Assembly (NCBI GenBank): GCA_958295825.1
Contig: OY282375.1
Location: 3,581,489 to 3,645,488 of the forward strand
Source: an uncultured Candidatus Entotheonella sp.
GTDB taxonomy: Bacteria; Tectomicrobia; Entotheonellia; Entotheonellales; Entotheonellaceae
DNA length: 64,000 bases
Direction of reading: 5' to 3'
Notes under the pieces: generated by a model
Database searches by the model: none
Seen by the model: only the letters and a program-made list of their open reading frames with translations
What the model was told of the DNA's origin: nothing
Shown: positions 25,571 to 36,205 of the stretch, piece after piece
Position numbering within the stretch: position 1 is the first letter of the stretch
How the letters are laid out: each line of letters opens with the position of its first letter
Program-made: the position numbers and the translations under genes

Positions 25571-25689
25571 CGATGGGGCGCCCGCCGGCAGAGTGTACCG
25601 CGTGGCCTGCCATCATTGACACTCCCGGCGTGCGCGCCGTATGCTGCCCGCCAAATTTTCGATACAAACTACCAGAGAGAGGCTGCACC

Positions 25690-26085
25690 GTGGATGATGC
25701 TGAACTGAGGCGCGTGACGCGAGAGACCGCCGAGATGCTCTTTGGTCCCCCAAAGCCGGGCGAGGGTGTGTTCCAGTTGTGGAAGAAATTCGACCCGGAT
25801 CTGGCCCGCCATATTTCCACCTTTTTCACCGGCCGGCTCTACGCCCGCAACGTCATCTCCCAGAAGGAGCGAGAATTGTGCGCCGTTGCCGCGCTAACGG
25901 TGCTACAGCGGCTCGACGAACTCCACATCCACATTGGCGCAGCCATGAACGTGGGCGCCACCCGGGAGGAGGTCGCCGAGGTTATTTTCCAGATGATGAC
26001 GTACGGCGGCGTGCCAACCATGGTGGAAGGGCTGAAGGTTTGCAAGGCGGTTCTGCAGGAGAGGGGCATGTGGGACGACGATTGA
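25690..26085 (+). CDS. Carboxymuconolactone decarboxylase family protein
   Basis: A 131-residue AhpD-like/CMD protein with a single domain. ISQKERELCAVAALTVLQ is the conserved segment, followed by ELHIHIGAAMNVGATREEVAEVI, where true decarboxylases have the HxxxA-x-x-G motif. The CxxC pair of AhpD is absent, so it is not a peroxidase reductase partner. Start is GTG 25690 after AGAGAGG; a longer frame upstream crosses the intergenic repeat and is not used. Its last codons are followed at once by a pilin remnant. Confidence 0.8.
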   Translation: MDDAELRRVTRETAEMLFGPPKPGEGVFQLWKKFDPDLARHISTFFTGRLYARNVISQKERELCAVAALTVLQRLDELHIHIGAAMNVGATREEVAEVIFQMMTYGGVPTMVEGLKVCKAVLQERGMWDDD

Positions 26086-26937
26086 CGGGTGACGGCAGGT
26101 CGTGCCGCCAGGGTGAGACGGGTTTCAGCCTGCTTGAGTTGATCGTCGTGCTCGCCATTTTGGGGCTCGTGGCCGCGATTGGCACCCCCAACGTGGTGTC
26201 GTGGCTGACCCGCCTGCGCTCGCGTGCCACCGTCGATGAGGTATTGTCTATTCTGCAGTTGGCGCGCCTGCAAGCCATCGCCCCCAACACCCGCTTAGCG
26301 GGTATGCCTGTATCGCAACGCAACCCCGCATGACTTCCTGACCCTTCGCAACCCCGATGCCCTGCAGCCAGACTGCCCCGCGCCGCCCGCCACGTCAAGC
26401 CCAGCCTACGCGGCGTTCCGCCACACGATGACCGAACTGCCGGGTATTCGCATCACGAAAACGACCCGTCGGTCGTTCGTTTTTGGCCCACGTGGAACGG
26501 CGACCGCCGGCAGCTTCACCCTCATCGAGTTGCTGATCGCCCTTGCCGTTGGTTCGCTCCTCACAGGCGGTATCTACGGCATTCTGGTCCAGCAGCGCAA
26601 CGTCCATGCGATGCACCAGCAGGTGCTGGAGATGCGGCAAAACATTCGCATGGCCGGCTTTGATCCGACGGGCAACGCCGGCGCCGTCACCGCCGAAGCC
26701 GACCTGATGCGCTTCACGCTTGACCGGAACGAAGGGTTCCCGCACACTCAGCTCAAGACCATCGACGTCGTCGCCGTACAGCTTGGCGATGCCGCCGAGG
26801 ACGGCAATCTGAACTGCGCCCTGGACGCCGGTGAGGATGCCAACGACAACGGTCGTCTCGACCAAGGCAAGCGGACGTTCGTGCTATCGGGCGTGCGGTC
26901 GGCCATCGGGGCGCCGTATTTGGCGCCGCAGAGGTGA
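26082..26937 (+). pseudogene. Chimaeric minor type IV pilin / pseudopilin remnant (GspH/FimT plus PilW)
   Basis: The first part is a GspH/FimT-type pseudopilin with the prepilin peptidase motif ETGFSLLELIVVLAILG, where Gly precedes Phe. Near 26298 the frame shifts by one base (VCLYRNATPHDFLTL continues in another frame). The C-terminal motif FGPRGTATAG then runs straight into a second prepilin motif, SFTLIELLIALAVGSLL, of a PilW/PilV-like protein, which itself is short (IRMAGFDPTGNAG kept, the middle lost) and ends at 26937. This looks like recombination between the two similar prepilin motifs plus decay. No start codon except TTG 26082 is available. No other pilus gene lies in the window. 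Confidence 0.65.
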
Positions 26938-26995
26938 CAGAAGCAGGCAGAGGGGTTGTCCCTGCCGGCGGAGTGACGATCCACCACGTTGAACC

Positions 26996-27015
26996 GGCAG
27001 CCTTATGAGGCTGCC
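26996..27015. terminator. Hairpin between pilin remnant and Lon-like gene
   Basis: GGCAGCC and GGCTGCC pair perfectly around TTATGA. It has no T-run on either strand, so it is a possible weak or Rho-assisted 3' structure between two convergent units. Confidence 0.35.
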
Positions 27016-27121
27016 TCGAGCCACGGGCCTCGAAGTAGGGATTCTGGAAAACGCCAGCATTTCCTCGGATGACTTCAGGTGCTCCCTTCAGGCGTTGCGC
27101 TTGCCCGAGTGAACGGCTTCT

Positions 27122-29578
27122 CTACGGCCTATGCGGCGTCTGAGGAACGCCGTTGGTGGGCGCGCGGCGATACTGGAAGGCGTACCACTGCTCGGCGTAG
27201 CGCCGCAGCTGGGCATCCACGTGGCCGTTCACCGCGCCGGCGTCGACACCCGTCAGAATGGGCAATCCGTCGTCGATGATGGAGATAGGGTAGAGATGGA
27301 ACTGCCCGGCCGACACCGCATCGACGACCTCTTGCTTGAGCATCAAGTCATCGACGTTCTGCGGTGGCAGCAGAACCCCTTGCGAGCCGGTCAGGCCCTG
27401 ACGCTGGCAGACGTCGAAGAAGACCTCGATTTTCTCGTTGATGCCGCCGACAGGCTGGAGTTGCCCCTGCTGATTCACCGATCCGGTGACGGCGACGCCC
27501 TGATCGACCGGCAGATTGGCCAGCCCGGAGAGCAGCGCGTATACCTCGGCGGCTGAGGCGCTGTCGCCCGCCACCCCGTCATACGACTGCTCGATGCACA
27601 GGCTGGCGCTGAGAATCAGGGGTTTATCCTGCCCGTAGGTGCGCCGCAAATAGCCACTGAGGATGAGGATGCCTTTGTGATGGGCGGCATCGCTCAGTTC
27701 CACCTCGCGTTCGATGTTGACGATGCCCGCGTCACCCATCGAGGTGACTGCGGTAATGCGCATCGGACAGCCGAAGGCCGTGCCGTCGGCCAACTCGTAG
27801 ACCGACAGGCCATTGACCTGCCCAACAACCACGCCGCGCGTGGTCAGCATCAGGAGGTCCTCGTCGATCATCTCGTAGATTTGCTCGGCGGTCAGGTTCA
27901 GGCGCTCCTGCCGCGCTTGCAATGCCCGCTCCACGACCGCCGCGGTGATCATCGCCGCGCCGTCCTTACCAGCCCAATAATTCGCTTCCCGCGCCACGTC
28001 GGCCATAACGTCCAGACAGGCGCTGATTTTGTTCTGCCGCCCGGCGGTGCGCACGCCCCACTCGACCAACGCTGCTACGGCCTCGCGGGCGCATGGACGC
28101 AACCCCGCTTCGCGGCACACGCGGCTGAGAAAACCGGCAACTTGCAGAGGGGTGTCGTGCCGGCGTGGCAGCGTCGTATCGAAGTCAGCCTTGACCTTGA
28201 ACAAACGCCTGAAACCGGCGTCTTCGTAGGCCAGTTGCTGGTAGAGTTCCTCATCGCCGAGCAGGATGACCTTCACGTCGCACGGGACCGGATCCGGCTT
28301 CAGTGTTGTCGTCGGCACCAAGGTATGGTGGTCGATGGACTGGATTTCCGCCTTGCCGTGGCGCAGCAGGCGTTTCAGCGTCGACCAGACGAGGGGGTCG
28401 TACAGGGCCTCCTGGGCGCGAAAGACGAGATAGCCGCCGTTGGCGCGGTGAATGGCTCCGGCGCGGATGCCCATGAAGTCGCTGCGCCGGGCGCCGCCGT
28501 GCTCGACTGCAGGTTCGATGGCGCCAAACAGGTTCTTGTAGGTCGGGGAGGCTTCAAAGACCACCGGGCGGCCCGTCGCGTCGGCGTGATCAACGATGAC
28601 GTTCACCTGAAAGTCATGGAATGGCTCCTCGTCGTCATACGGCGGCCGCGTGGGCTCCCGGTCGGGAGGGACCGGGGGAGCGGGATGAAAGCGCTCGCTC
28701 TCCTCGTTCAGCGCCGCTTCCGCGTCCTGCAGGTAGCGCTTCACGTCCGCTGCGTCAAACAGCTTCTCGACCTCGGCCACGGCCTCCCGGACAACGGGCT
28801 TTGCCGCAGCACGCTCCAGCGTCCGCAGGTCCTCTTGCATCTTCTGCCGAAGTTCGCCGAGCTCGACCAGCACGTCGGCACTGGCCGCGTTCAGCGTTTC
28901 CTGTCGGGTGCGCAGGTCGCGGAAGCGGGTGACGTCGAAGCCGCCGCCATCGACGCGTTCTTCCAACTCCGCCATGGGCGTCAGACGCCCCTCGAGCACC
29001 GGCGCCACCTCCGCCGCCAGCGCCATGTCCAGCCCCTGCCAAACCAAGCCGAACGCCGGCGCCAAGCGCGCCTCGAGTTGCGCCACCAGTCGCTGTTCGC
29101 GCCGCTGATACCGGTCCAGGCAGCGGGCCTTTCGGTGCTGGCAGTCAGCACCTGCCAGCGCCTTTGGAATGTCTTCCTTGAGGCCCTCGATCAGATCCTG
29201 CATGGCCTTTTTCAGCGCTGCGCCTTGTCCCGCTGGCAACGCCAGCAGGCGCGGACATTCCGGGTTCTTGAAGCCATACACGTAGCATAGGTCCGGCGGC
29301 CGCGCCTCGGAGTTCCGAAGCTGCGCCGCGACCTGCTGAACCGCCGCCAGCTTGCCCGTGCCGGCGTCGCCGGAAACGTACACGTTGTACCCGGCGTGGT
29401 TGATCTCCATGCCGAGCAGCAGCGCCTTGCGCGCGCGTTCCTGGCCGATCAGGCCCGCCTCCGGCGCCACGTCATCGGTGCTCGCGAAGGGAAGACTGTG
29501 AGGGTCGCACCGCCACCGCAGTCTGGCGACCGGCACCTCGGGAAACGCCACCGTGTCATGCCTATTGATTGGGTCCAC
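27122..29578 (-). CDS. Lon family (S16) ATP-dependent protease, LonB-like / AAA_32
   Basis: An 818-residue protease: N-terminal ATPase with degenerate Walker A GDAGTGK at 70-76, a long helical insert rich in charged residues at about 200-300, HRANGGYLVFRAQ with Walker-B-like VILLGDEEL, then the S16 proteolytic domain. The catalytic dyad is Ser673 (AGDSAS) and Lys716 (GGINEK). Such proteins (YcbZ/PF05362 with AAA_32) degrade misfolded or specific proteins in the cytoplasm. Start is GTG 29578 with GGAGG four bases upstream; a TTG at 29617 would add 13 residues with no better site. It is convergent with the pilin remnant. Confidence 0.88.
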   Translation of the reverse strand: MDPINRHDTVAFPEVPVARLRWRCDPHSLPFASTDDVAPEAGLIGQERARKALLLGMEINHAGYNVYVSGDAGTGKLAAVQQVAAQLRNSEARPPDLCYVYGFKNPECPRLLALPAGQGAALKKAMQDLIEGLKEDIPKALAGADCQHRKARCLDRYQRREQRLVAQLEARLAPAFGLVWQGLDMALAAEVAPVLEGRLTPMAELEERVDGGGFDVTRFRDLRTRQETLNAASADVLVELGELRQKMQEDLRTLERAAAKPVVREAVAEVEKLFDAADVKRYLQDAEAALNEESERFHPAPPVPPDREPTRPPYDDEEPFHDFQVNVIVDHADATGRPVVFEASPTYKNLFGAIEPAVEHGGARRSDFMGIRAGAIHRANGGYLVFRAQEALYDPLVWSTLKRLLRHGKAEIQSIDHHTLVPTTTLKPDPVPCDVKVILLGDEELYQQLAYEDAGFRRLFKVKADFDTTLPRRHDTPLQVAGFLSRVCREAGLRPCAREAVAALVEWGVRTAGRQNKISACLDVMADVAREANYWAGKDGAAMITAAVVERALQARQERLNLTAEQIYEMIDEDLLMLTTRGVVVGQVNGLSVYELADGTAFGCPMRITAVTSMGDAGIVNIEREVELSDAAHHKGILILSGYLRRTYGQDKPLILSASLCIEQSYDGVAGDSASAAEVYALLSGLANLPVDQGVAVTGSVNQQGQLQPVGGINEKIEVFFDVCQRQGLTGSQGVLLPPQNVDDLMLKQEVVDAVSAGQFHLYPISIIDDGLPILTGVDAGAVNGHVDAQLRRYAEQWYAFQYRRAPTNGVPQTPHRP

Positions 29579-29761
29579 GCTGCCTCCGAAGATGGCTGCC
29601 AATGCTTTGAAAACCAAGGGGTTGGCGAGTCAATTTGCCAACCCTTCCAGGATCAGATAGCATGTCCAAACGATACCCCAAGGGATTTAGCAAGGCAACC
29701 TGCCCCATCCGCTGTTCGGCATGCCGCTGCAGTGGTTCGCGGTGTTCTGCATTTCACCTGA

Positions 29762-31516
<1,755 letters not shown>

Positions 31517-31530
31517 GGGGGCGGGAGAAT

Positions 31531-31556
31531 GCCGGATTGCGCGGCGTGAATCCGAC
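31531..31556. repeat. REP-like palindrome, copy 4
   Basis: GCCGGATTGCG and a GTGAATCCGAC right arm between the sulfate-activation gene and aguB. Same family as the 9812 copy with some substitutions. Confidence 0.65.
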
Positions 31557-31572
31557 TTGCCGGGAGGAAGCG

Positions 31573-32457
31573 ATGGCGAGGGCGCCGTCCGAAGTGACCG
31601 TGGGACTCATCCAGATGCAGGCCGAGGCGGACCCGCGGGCGAACGTGCAACGGACCGTCGGCGCCGTCCGCGACGCCGCGGTGCAGGGCGCGCAGATCAT
31701 CTGCCTGCAGGAGTTGTTCAGCACGCCCTATTTTTGTCAGACTGAGGACCTCGGACCGTTCGCTCTGGCGGAGCCCATTCCAGGCCCGACGACCGCAGCC
31801 TTCGGAGCGCTGGCCGGAGAACTGGAGGTCGTGCTAATCGTGCCGCTGTTCGAGCAGCGAACGCGCGGCCTATACCACAACAGCGCGGTGGTGTTTGACG
31901 CCGACGGCTCCCGCCTCGGCACCTACCGCAAGATGCACATTCCCGACGACCCCTCCTACTACGAGAAGTTTTATTTCACACCGGGCGACCTCGGCTTCCG
32001 AACGTTCAAGACCCGCTACGCCGACATCGGCGTGCTGATCTGCTGGGACCAATGGTTCCCCGAGGCAGCACGCCTGGCGGCCCTTTCCGGCGCCCACATC
32101 GTGTTTTACCCCACCGCTATTGGCTGGCACGACGACGAGCCTGCCGAGGCACGCCACACCCAGCACGAAGCCTGGGAAATGGTGCAACGCAGCCACGCCA
32201 TTACCAACGGGGTCTACGCCGCCGCCGTGAACCGCGTCGGACGCGAGGGCACGGTGACGTTCTGGGGCGCCTCGTTCCTGGCCGCGCCGGACGGCAGCCT
32301 GGTGGCGCGCGCCGCGTACGATGAGGAAGCCATCCTCGTCGCCAAGTGCGATCTGGACGCCGTCGATACCGTGCGCCAGCAATGGCCCTTCCTGCGCGAC
32401 CGCCGTATCGACACGTACGGCGCCCTTACCGCCCGGTTCATCGACCATGACGCCTGA
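31573..32457 (+). CDS. aguB: N-carbamoylputrescine amidase
   Basis: A 294-residue nitrilase-fold amidohydrolase. The Glu-Lys-Cys triad is seen as CLQELF (Glu near 47), GTYRKMHIP (Lys) and LICWDQWFPEA (Cys). GFHDDEP-like GWHDDEPAEARHTQ and HAITNGVYAAAVNRVG are subfamily features of AguB. It converts N-carbamoylputrescine to putrescine, CO2 and ammonia. GGGAGG precedes ATG 31573. The next gene, aguA, overlaps its last eleven bases, so both steps of agmatine conversion are made together. Confidence 0.93.
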   Translation: MARAPSEVTVGLIQMQAEADPRANVQRTVGAVRDAAVQGAQIICLQELFSTPYFCQTEDLGPFALAEPIPGPTTAAFGALAGELEVVLIVPLFEQRTRGLYHNSAVVFDADGSRLGTYRKMHIPDDPSYYEKFYFTPGDLGFRTFKTRYADIGVLICWDQWFPEAARLAALSGAHIVFYPTAIGWHDDEPAEARHTQHEAWEMVQRSHAITNGVYAAAVNRVGREGTVTFWGASFLAAPDGSLVARAAYDEEAILVAKCDLDAVDTVRQQWPFLRDRRIDTYGALTARFIDHDA

Positions 32458-33505
32458 CGCCCCCGCCGCCCTGGGCTACCGGATGCCGGCGGAGTGGGAG
32501 CCGCACGCCGCCACTTGGCTGGCCTGGCCGCATAACGAAGGCACCTGGCCGGGGCGTCTGCCGCAGGTCCGGGATATTTTCCTCGACGTGATCGAGGCGC
32601 TGCACCAGGACGAAACGGTTCACCTGCTGATCAACGACGCAGCCACGGCCGAACAGGTGGGTCAACGGATACATGATCGCGGCCTCGATGCGCGCGCCAT
32701 CAAGCTGCACGAAATACCCACCGCCGATGCCTGGCTGCGCGACAGCGGCCCTATTTTCCTCACGAACGTCGGTCCGCAGCCGCCTTTGGCCGCAAGCGCC
32801 TGGCGGTTCAACGCCTGGGGCGGCAAATACGACGACTTGCAGGCCGACGCCGGCCTATCGCAACGCATCGCGTCGCGCCTCGGCGTGCCGTGTGTCGAGC
32901 CCGGCATGGTCCTCGAAGGCGGCGCCATCGACGTCAATGGCAGCGGCGTTTGCCTGACCACCGAGCAGTGCCTGCTGCATCCGAACCGCAACCCCGGCTT
33001 GCAACGCGCCGACATTGAGCGCCACCTATGCGCCATCCTTGGGGTCTGCCATATCATCTGGCTCGGCCGCGGCATTGTGGGCGACGATACCGATGGGCAT
33101 GTCGATGACGTGGCGCGATTCGTCGGTCCGAACACGGTGGTCTGTGCCGTGGAAGCCGACTCCCAGGACGCTAACTTCGCGCCCCTGCAAGATAACTTCC
33201 GACGTCTGCAGACGGCCACCGACGCGCGCGGCCGGCCCCTCGACATGGTGCCCCTTCCCATGCCGGGGCGCGTCGGTTCGCCGCAAGAGCGCCTGCCGGC
33301 CAGCTATGCCAACTTCTACATCGGCAACGGCGTCGTGTTGGTGCCCACCTACGACCACCCCAACGACGACCGCGCCCTGCGTATCCTGCAAGACCTCTTT
33401 CCCGGCCGCCGCGTCGTCGGCATTGCCTGTGAGCCGCTCGTCTGGGGGCTCGGCGCCATCCACTGCGTGACCCAACAACAACCGGCTATTGCCGGCAAGC
33501 CTTGA
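32447..33505 (+). CDS. aguA: Agmatine deiminase
   Basis: A 352-residue peptidylarginine-deiminase-type enzyme turning agmatine into N-carbamoylputrescine and ammonia. Seen: MPAEWEPHAATWLAWP at the N-terminus, IPTADAWLRDSGPIF, VLEGGAIDVNG, GDDTDGHVDDVARFV with its catalytic Asp/His, and the nucleophile Cys in GLGAIHCVTQQQP close to the C-terminus. Its ATG lies within the 3' end of aguB (11-base overlap), a translationally coupled pair. The stop codon lies inside a long hairpin (33494-33533). Confidence 0.93.
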   Translation: MTPDAPAALGYRMPAEWEPHAATWLAWPHNEGTWPGRLPQVRDIFLDVIEALHQDETVHLLINDAATAEQVGQRIHDRGLDARAIKLHEIPTADAWLRDSGPIFLTNVGPQPPLAASAWRFNAWGGKYDDLQADAGLSQRIASRLGVPCVEPGMVLEGGAIDVNGSGVCLTTEQCLLHPNRNPGLQRADIERHLCAILGVCHIIWLGRGIVGDDTDGHVDDVARFVGPNTVVCAVEADSQDANFAPLQDNFRRLQTATDARGRPLDMVPLPMPGRVGSPQERLPASYANFYIGNGVVLVPTYDHPNDDRALRILQDLFPGRRVVGIACEPLVWGLGAIHCVTQQQPAIAGKP

Positions 33506-33533
33506 GCGTTTTTACCCCGATTCAAGGCTTGCC
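33494..33533 (+). terminator. Twelve-base-pair hairpin spanning the aguA stop
   Basis: GGCAAGCCTTGA at 33494-33505 pairs perfectly with its complement at 33522-33533 around a 16-base loop that includes a T5 run. The left arm contains the aguA stop, and the ribosome site of the next gene (GGAG at 33540) comes just after. No T-run follows the right arm, so it may reduce downstream expression or protect the upstream message rather than terminate fully. Confidence 0.5.
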
Positions 33534-33549
33534 AGTTATGGAGTGACCC

Positions 33550-35631
33550 ATGAATGCCCAACGCGCCAACCGTCTGATCCACGAAACCAGCCCATACCTG
33601 CAGCAGCACGCCCACAACCCGGTCGACTGGTATGCCTGGGGCTCTGAGGCGCTCGACAAAGCCCGCGCCGAGAACCGGCCCATTCTGCTGTCTATCGGCT
33701 ACTCCGCCTGCCACTGGTGCCACGTTATGGAGCGCGAATCGTTCGAAGACGAGCAGATTGCCGCGCTGATGAATGAGCACTTCGTGAACATCAAGGTCGA
33801 CCGCGAGGAACGCCCCGACCTGGATCACATCTACCAGACCGCCGTTCAGTTGTTCACCGGGCAGGGCGGCTGGCCGCTGACCATGTTCCTCACCCCGGAT
33901 CAGGAGCCGTTCTACGGCGGTACCTATTTCCCGCCGGACGACCGTTACGGCCGCCCCGGCTTTCCGCGTCTCCTACGCACCCTGGCTGATGCCTATCACA
34001 ACCGCCAGCAGGACGTCGTCAAGAGCACCACCCAGATTCGCGACGCCATGCAGAAACTTTCAACCCGGCTTGCGGCCAGCGGCGGCCTGTCGCTGGACCT
34101 GGTGACGAACGGTGTGCGCACCCTCGTCAACCACGTGGACATGGTGCACGGCGGCTTCGGCACGCAGCCGAAATTCCCCAATCCCACCAATCTCGACTGC
34201 CTGCTGCGCTATTGGCATTACAGCGGCAACGAGAATTTCCTCAACGTGGTCAAGCTATCGCTGGACAAGATGGCCGGCGGCGGCATTTACGATCAGCTCG
34301 GCGGCGGCTTTCACCGCTATTCGGTCGACGACCACTGGTTGGTGCCGCACTTCGAGAAAATGCTGTACGATAACGCCCAATTGCTGCCGCTTTACGCCGC
34401 CATGCACCGGATCACCGGCGAGGCGCGCTATGCCCGCGTGGCGCGCGAGACGCTGGACTACGTACAGCGTGAAATGCGCCATCCCGGCGGCGGCTTCTAC
34501 GCCACCCAGGACGCCGACAGTGAGGGGGAAGAGGGCAAGTTTTTCGTGTGGACGAAGGCCGAGGTGGATGAGCGGCTTGGCGACGACGCCCGTCTGTTCT
34601 GCCGCTCCTACGACGTGACGGAGGCCGGCAACTGGGAGAGCGGCAACAACGTCCTGCATCTGACGGTATCCCTGGAACAACTCGCCAACCTGTTCCAGCA
34701 GGACGTGGCGACAGTGGGCGAGAAGCTCGAAGCGTCTCGGCGCACCCTGTTCGCGGCGCGTGAACAGCGCGTCAAGCCGTTCCGCGACGAGAAGATTCTG
34801 ACGGCCTGGAATGGCCTGATGCTCTCCGGGATGATCGATGCCGCCAGCGCGCTTGGGGACGATGAGGCGATGCAAACGGTGCGCGATACCATCGCCTTTC
34901 TGCGGCACCACATGCTGCGCGATGGGGTTCTGTTGCGCAGCCACAAGGACGGGCAGTCGAAGCTGGCGGGCTACCTCGACGACTATGCCTTTCTGGCTGC
35001 CGCCCTGCTCGACGCCTTCGAAGCCACGTTCGAGCCGTCCTATTTCGACCTGGCGCGTCAATTGACCGCGATCCTGCTGGCGGATTTCTGGGACGACGCC
35101 AACGGCGGCTTCTTCTTCACCGGCAGAAACCACGAAACGCTGATCGACCGCGTCAAGTCGGCCACCGATCAGGCCATCCCCTCAGGCACCGCGGTCGCCG
35201 CCCGCAACCTGCTGCGCCTCTACGCCCACACCGGCGAAGCCGATTACCTGCAGCGCGCCGAGCGGGTCCTGCTGCTCTACCACCAGCATATGGAGCAGCA
35301 ACCCTTCGGCTACGCCAGCCTGCTGAGCGTGTGCGCCGATTACCTCCACAAGCCGCAAGAAATCGTGCTGATCGGCACCCCCGGCGCGCCGGACACGCAG
35401 GCCCTACTGGCCGCCCTGCACCGCACCTACGTGCCGCACAAGACCCTCGTCCTGATCGACCCGCAACGCGCCGCAGCGACCCTCGCCGCTCTGCCCCTGC
35501 TACGGGACGTGCTGGCCGGCAAGACACAGGTTGACGGCAAGGCGACGGTATACGTCTGCCGCGACTTCACGTGCTCGCTGCCCGTCACCGAGCCGGCCGA
35601 ACTCGCGGCGTTACTAAGCAGGTCTGTGTGA
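33550..35631 (+). CDS. DUF255 thioredoxin-domain protein (YyaL/SPATA20 family)
   Basis: A 693-residue protein. The N-terminal thioredoxin-like domain has [21 protein letters not shown] and the active site ACHWCHVM (Cys54 and Cys57), then the (alpha/alpha)6 glycosidase-like repeat region ([39 protein letters not shown]). The family, conserved from bacteria to humans, is thought to work in redox or protein folding; the enzymatic role is unclear. It is 44 bases downstream of aguA, separated by a hairpin. Confidence 0.9.
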   Translation: MNAQRANRLIHETSPYLQQHAHNPVDWYAWGSEALDKARAENRPILLSIGYSACHWCHVMERESFEDEQIAALMNEHFVNIKVDREERPDLDHIYQTAVQLFTGQGGWPLTMFLTPDQEPFYGGTYFPPDDRYGRPGFPRLLRTLADAYHNRQQDVVKSTTQIRDAMQKLSTRLAASGGLSLDLVTNGVRTLVNHVDMVHGGFGTQPKFPNPTNLDCLLRYWHYSGNENFLNVVKLSLDKMAGGGIYDQLGGGFHRYSVDDHWLVPHFEKMLYDNAQLLPLYAAMHRITGEARYARVARETLDYVQREMRHPGGGFYATQDADSEGEEGKFFVWTKAEVDERLGDDARLFCRSYDVTEAGNWESGNNVLHLTVSLEQLANLFQQDVATVGEKLEASRRTLFAAREQRVKPFRDEKILTAWNGLMLSGMIDAASALGDDEAMQTVRDTIAFLRHHMLRDGVLLRSHKDGQSKLAGYLDDYAFLAAALLDAFEATFEPSYFDLARQLTAILLADFWDDANGGFFFTGRNHETLIDRVKSATDQAIPSGTAVAARNLLRLYAHTGEADYLQRAERVLLLYHQHMEQQPFGYASLLSVCADYLHKPQEIVLIGTPGAPDTQALLAALHRTYVPHKTLVLIDPQRAAATLAALPLLRDVLAGKTQVDGKATVYVCRDFTCSLPVTEPAELAALLSRSV

Positions 35632-36202
35632 TGGTGTTGCCCCCTGTGCGTTCATGTCGGCTATCACAAGTGAGCGATTTCGCTATTTTTACGGCGCTCA
35701 CTCGCAGAGTTGGCAAGACTGACGTATGGGCATCTCGAAAACTGACTCACTGGCGGGACTAACTGGCGTCGAGTGACTCTGCCGCGTCATGGAGATAGAG
35801 AATAAACGGCGGTTTGCATGGTGACGTCGCTCCTCAAAAAGAGCCATTGTGCTTTCAAGGAGGGCATCCGGCACACCCCGCTGCCCCTCTTTAGCGTGAA
35901 TCCACCCTCGTCCGAAGCTACAGGATGCCCTGCAAGAGTTGGGCGTATCGGAGTTGAGAGATCGTGCCCGAGCCCAGGGGATTTGCGGTCTTATCACGTC
36001 GTTGGGTAGTGGAGCGAACGTTTGCGTGGCTGGGGTGCTGCTGTCGTCTTGCCAAGAACGTAGAGAGGACGGTGGCAAGTTCTCTGGCCTGGGTGAAGCT
36101 GGCCGGATGCCGGTTCAGGATGCGACGCGACGGGTCGCTCGGCGCCAGAAGACCACGTATGTCTTCGAAAATCGTCGCCTGATGACTTAATGGAACAGAC
36201 TC
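35632..36202. other. Spacer filled by an IS5-family remnant
   Basis: 571 bp between DUF255 and glutamate dehydrogenase. Only the broken transposase described at 35860-36205 is recognisable; the first 200 bases show nothing. Confidence 0.45.
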
Positions 36203-36205
36203 TCA
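35860..36205 (+). pseudogene. IS5-family transposase C-terminal remnant with right inverted repeat
   Basis: In the frame through about 35964-36100 the run RRWVVERTFAWLG, then RLAKNVERTVASSLAW, is the C-terminal signature of IS5-type transposases of a different subgroup from the 15261 copy. The N-terminal half is absent. It ends with GGAACAGACTCTCA at 36192-36205, the same end sequence as both MITE copies. This end overlaps the stop codon of glutamate dehydrogenase (36203-36205), so the element inserted exactly at the end of that gene. Confidence 0.7.

Noticed and set aside
25510-25689. TPP riboswitch upstream of tenA
   Set aside because: The conserved CUGAGA and related segments are absent; only a decayed REP-like repeat lies there.
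27677-29290. A 537-residue plus-strand frame
   Set aside because: It is entirely opposite to the Lon-like protease; the codon bias explains the long frame.
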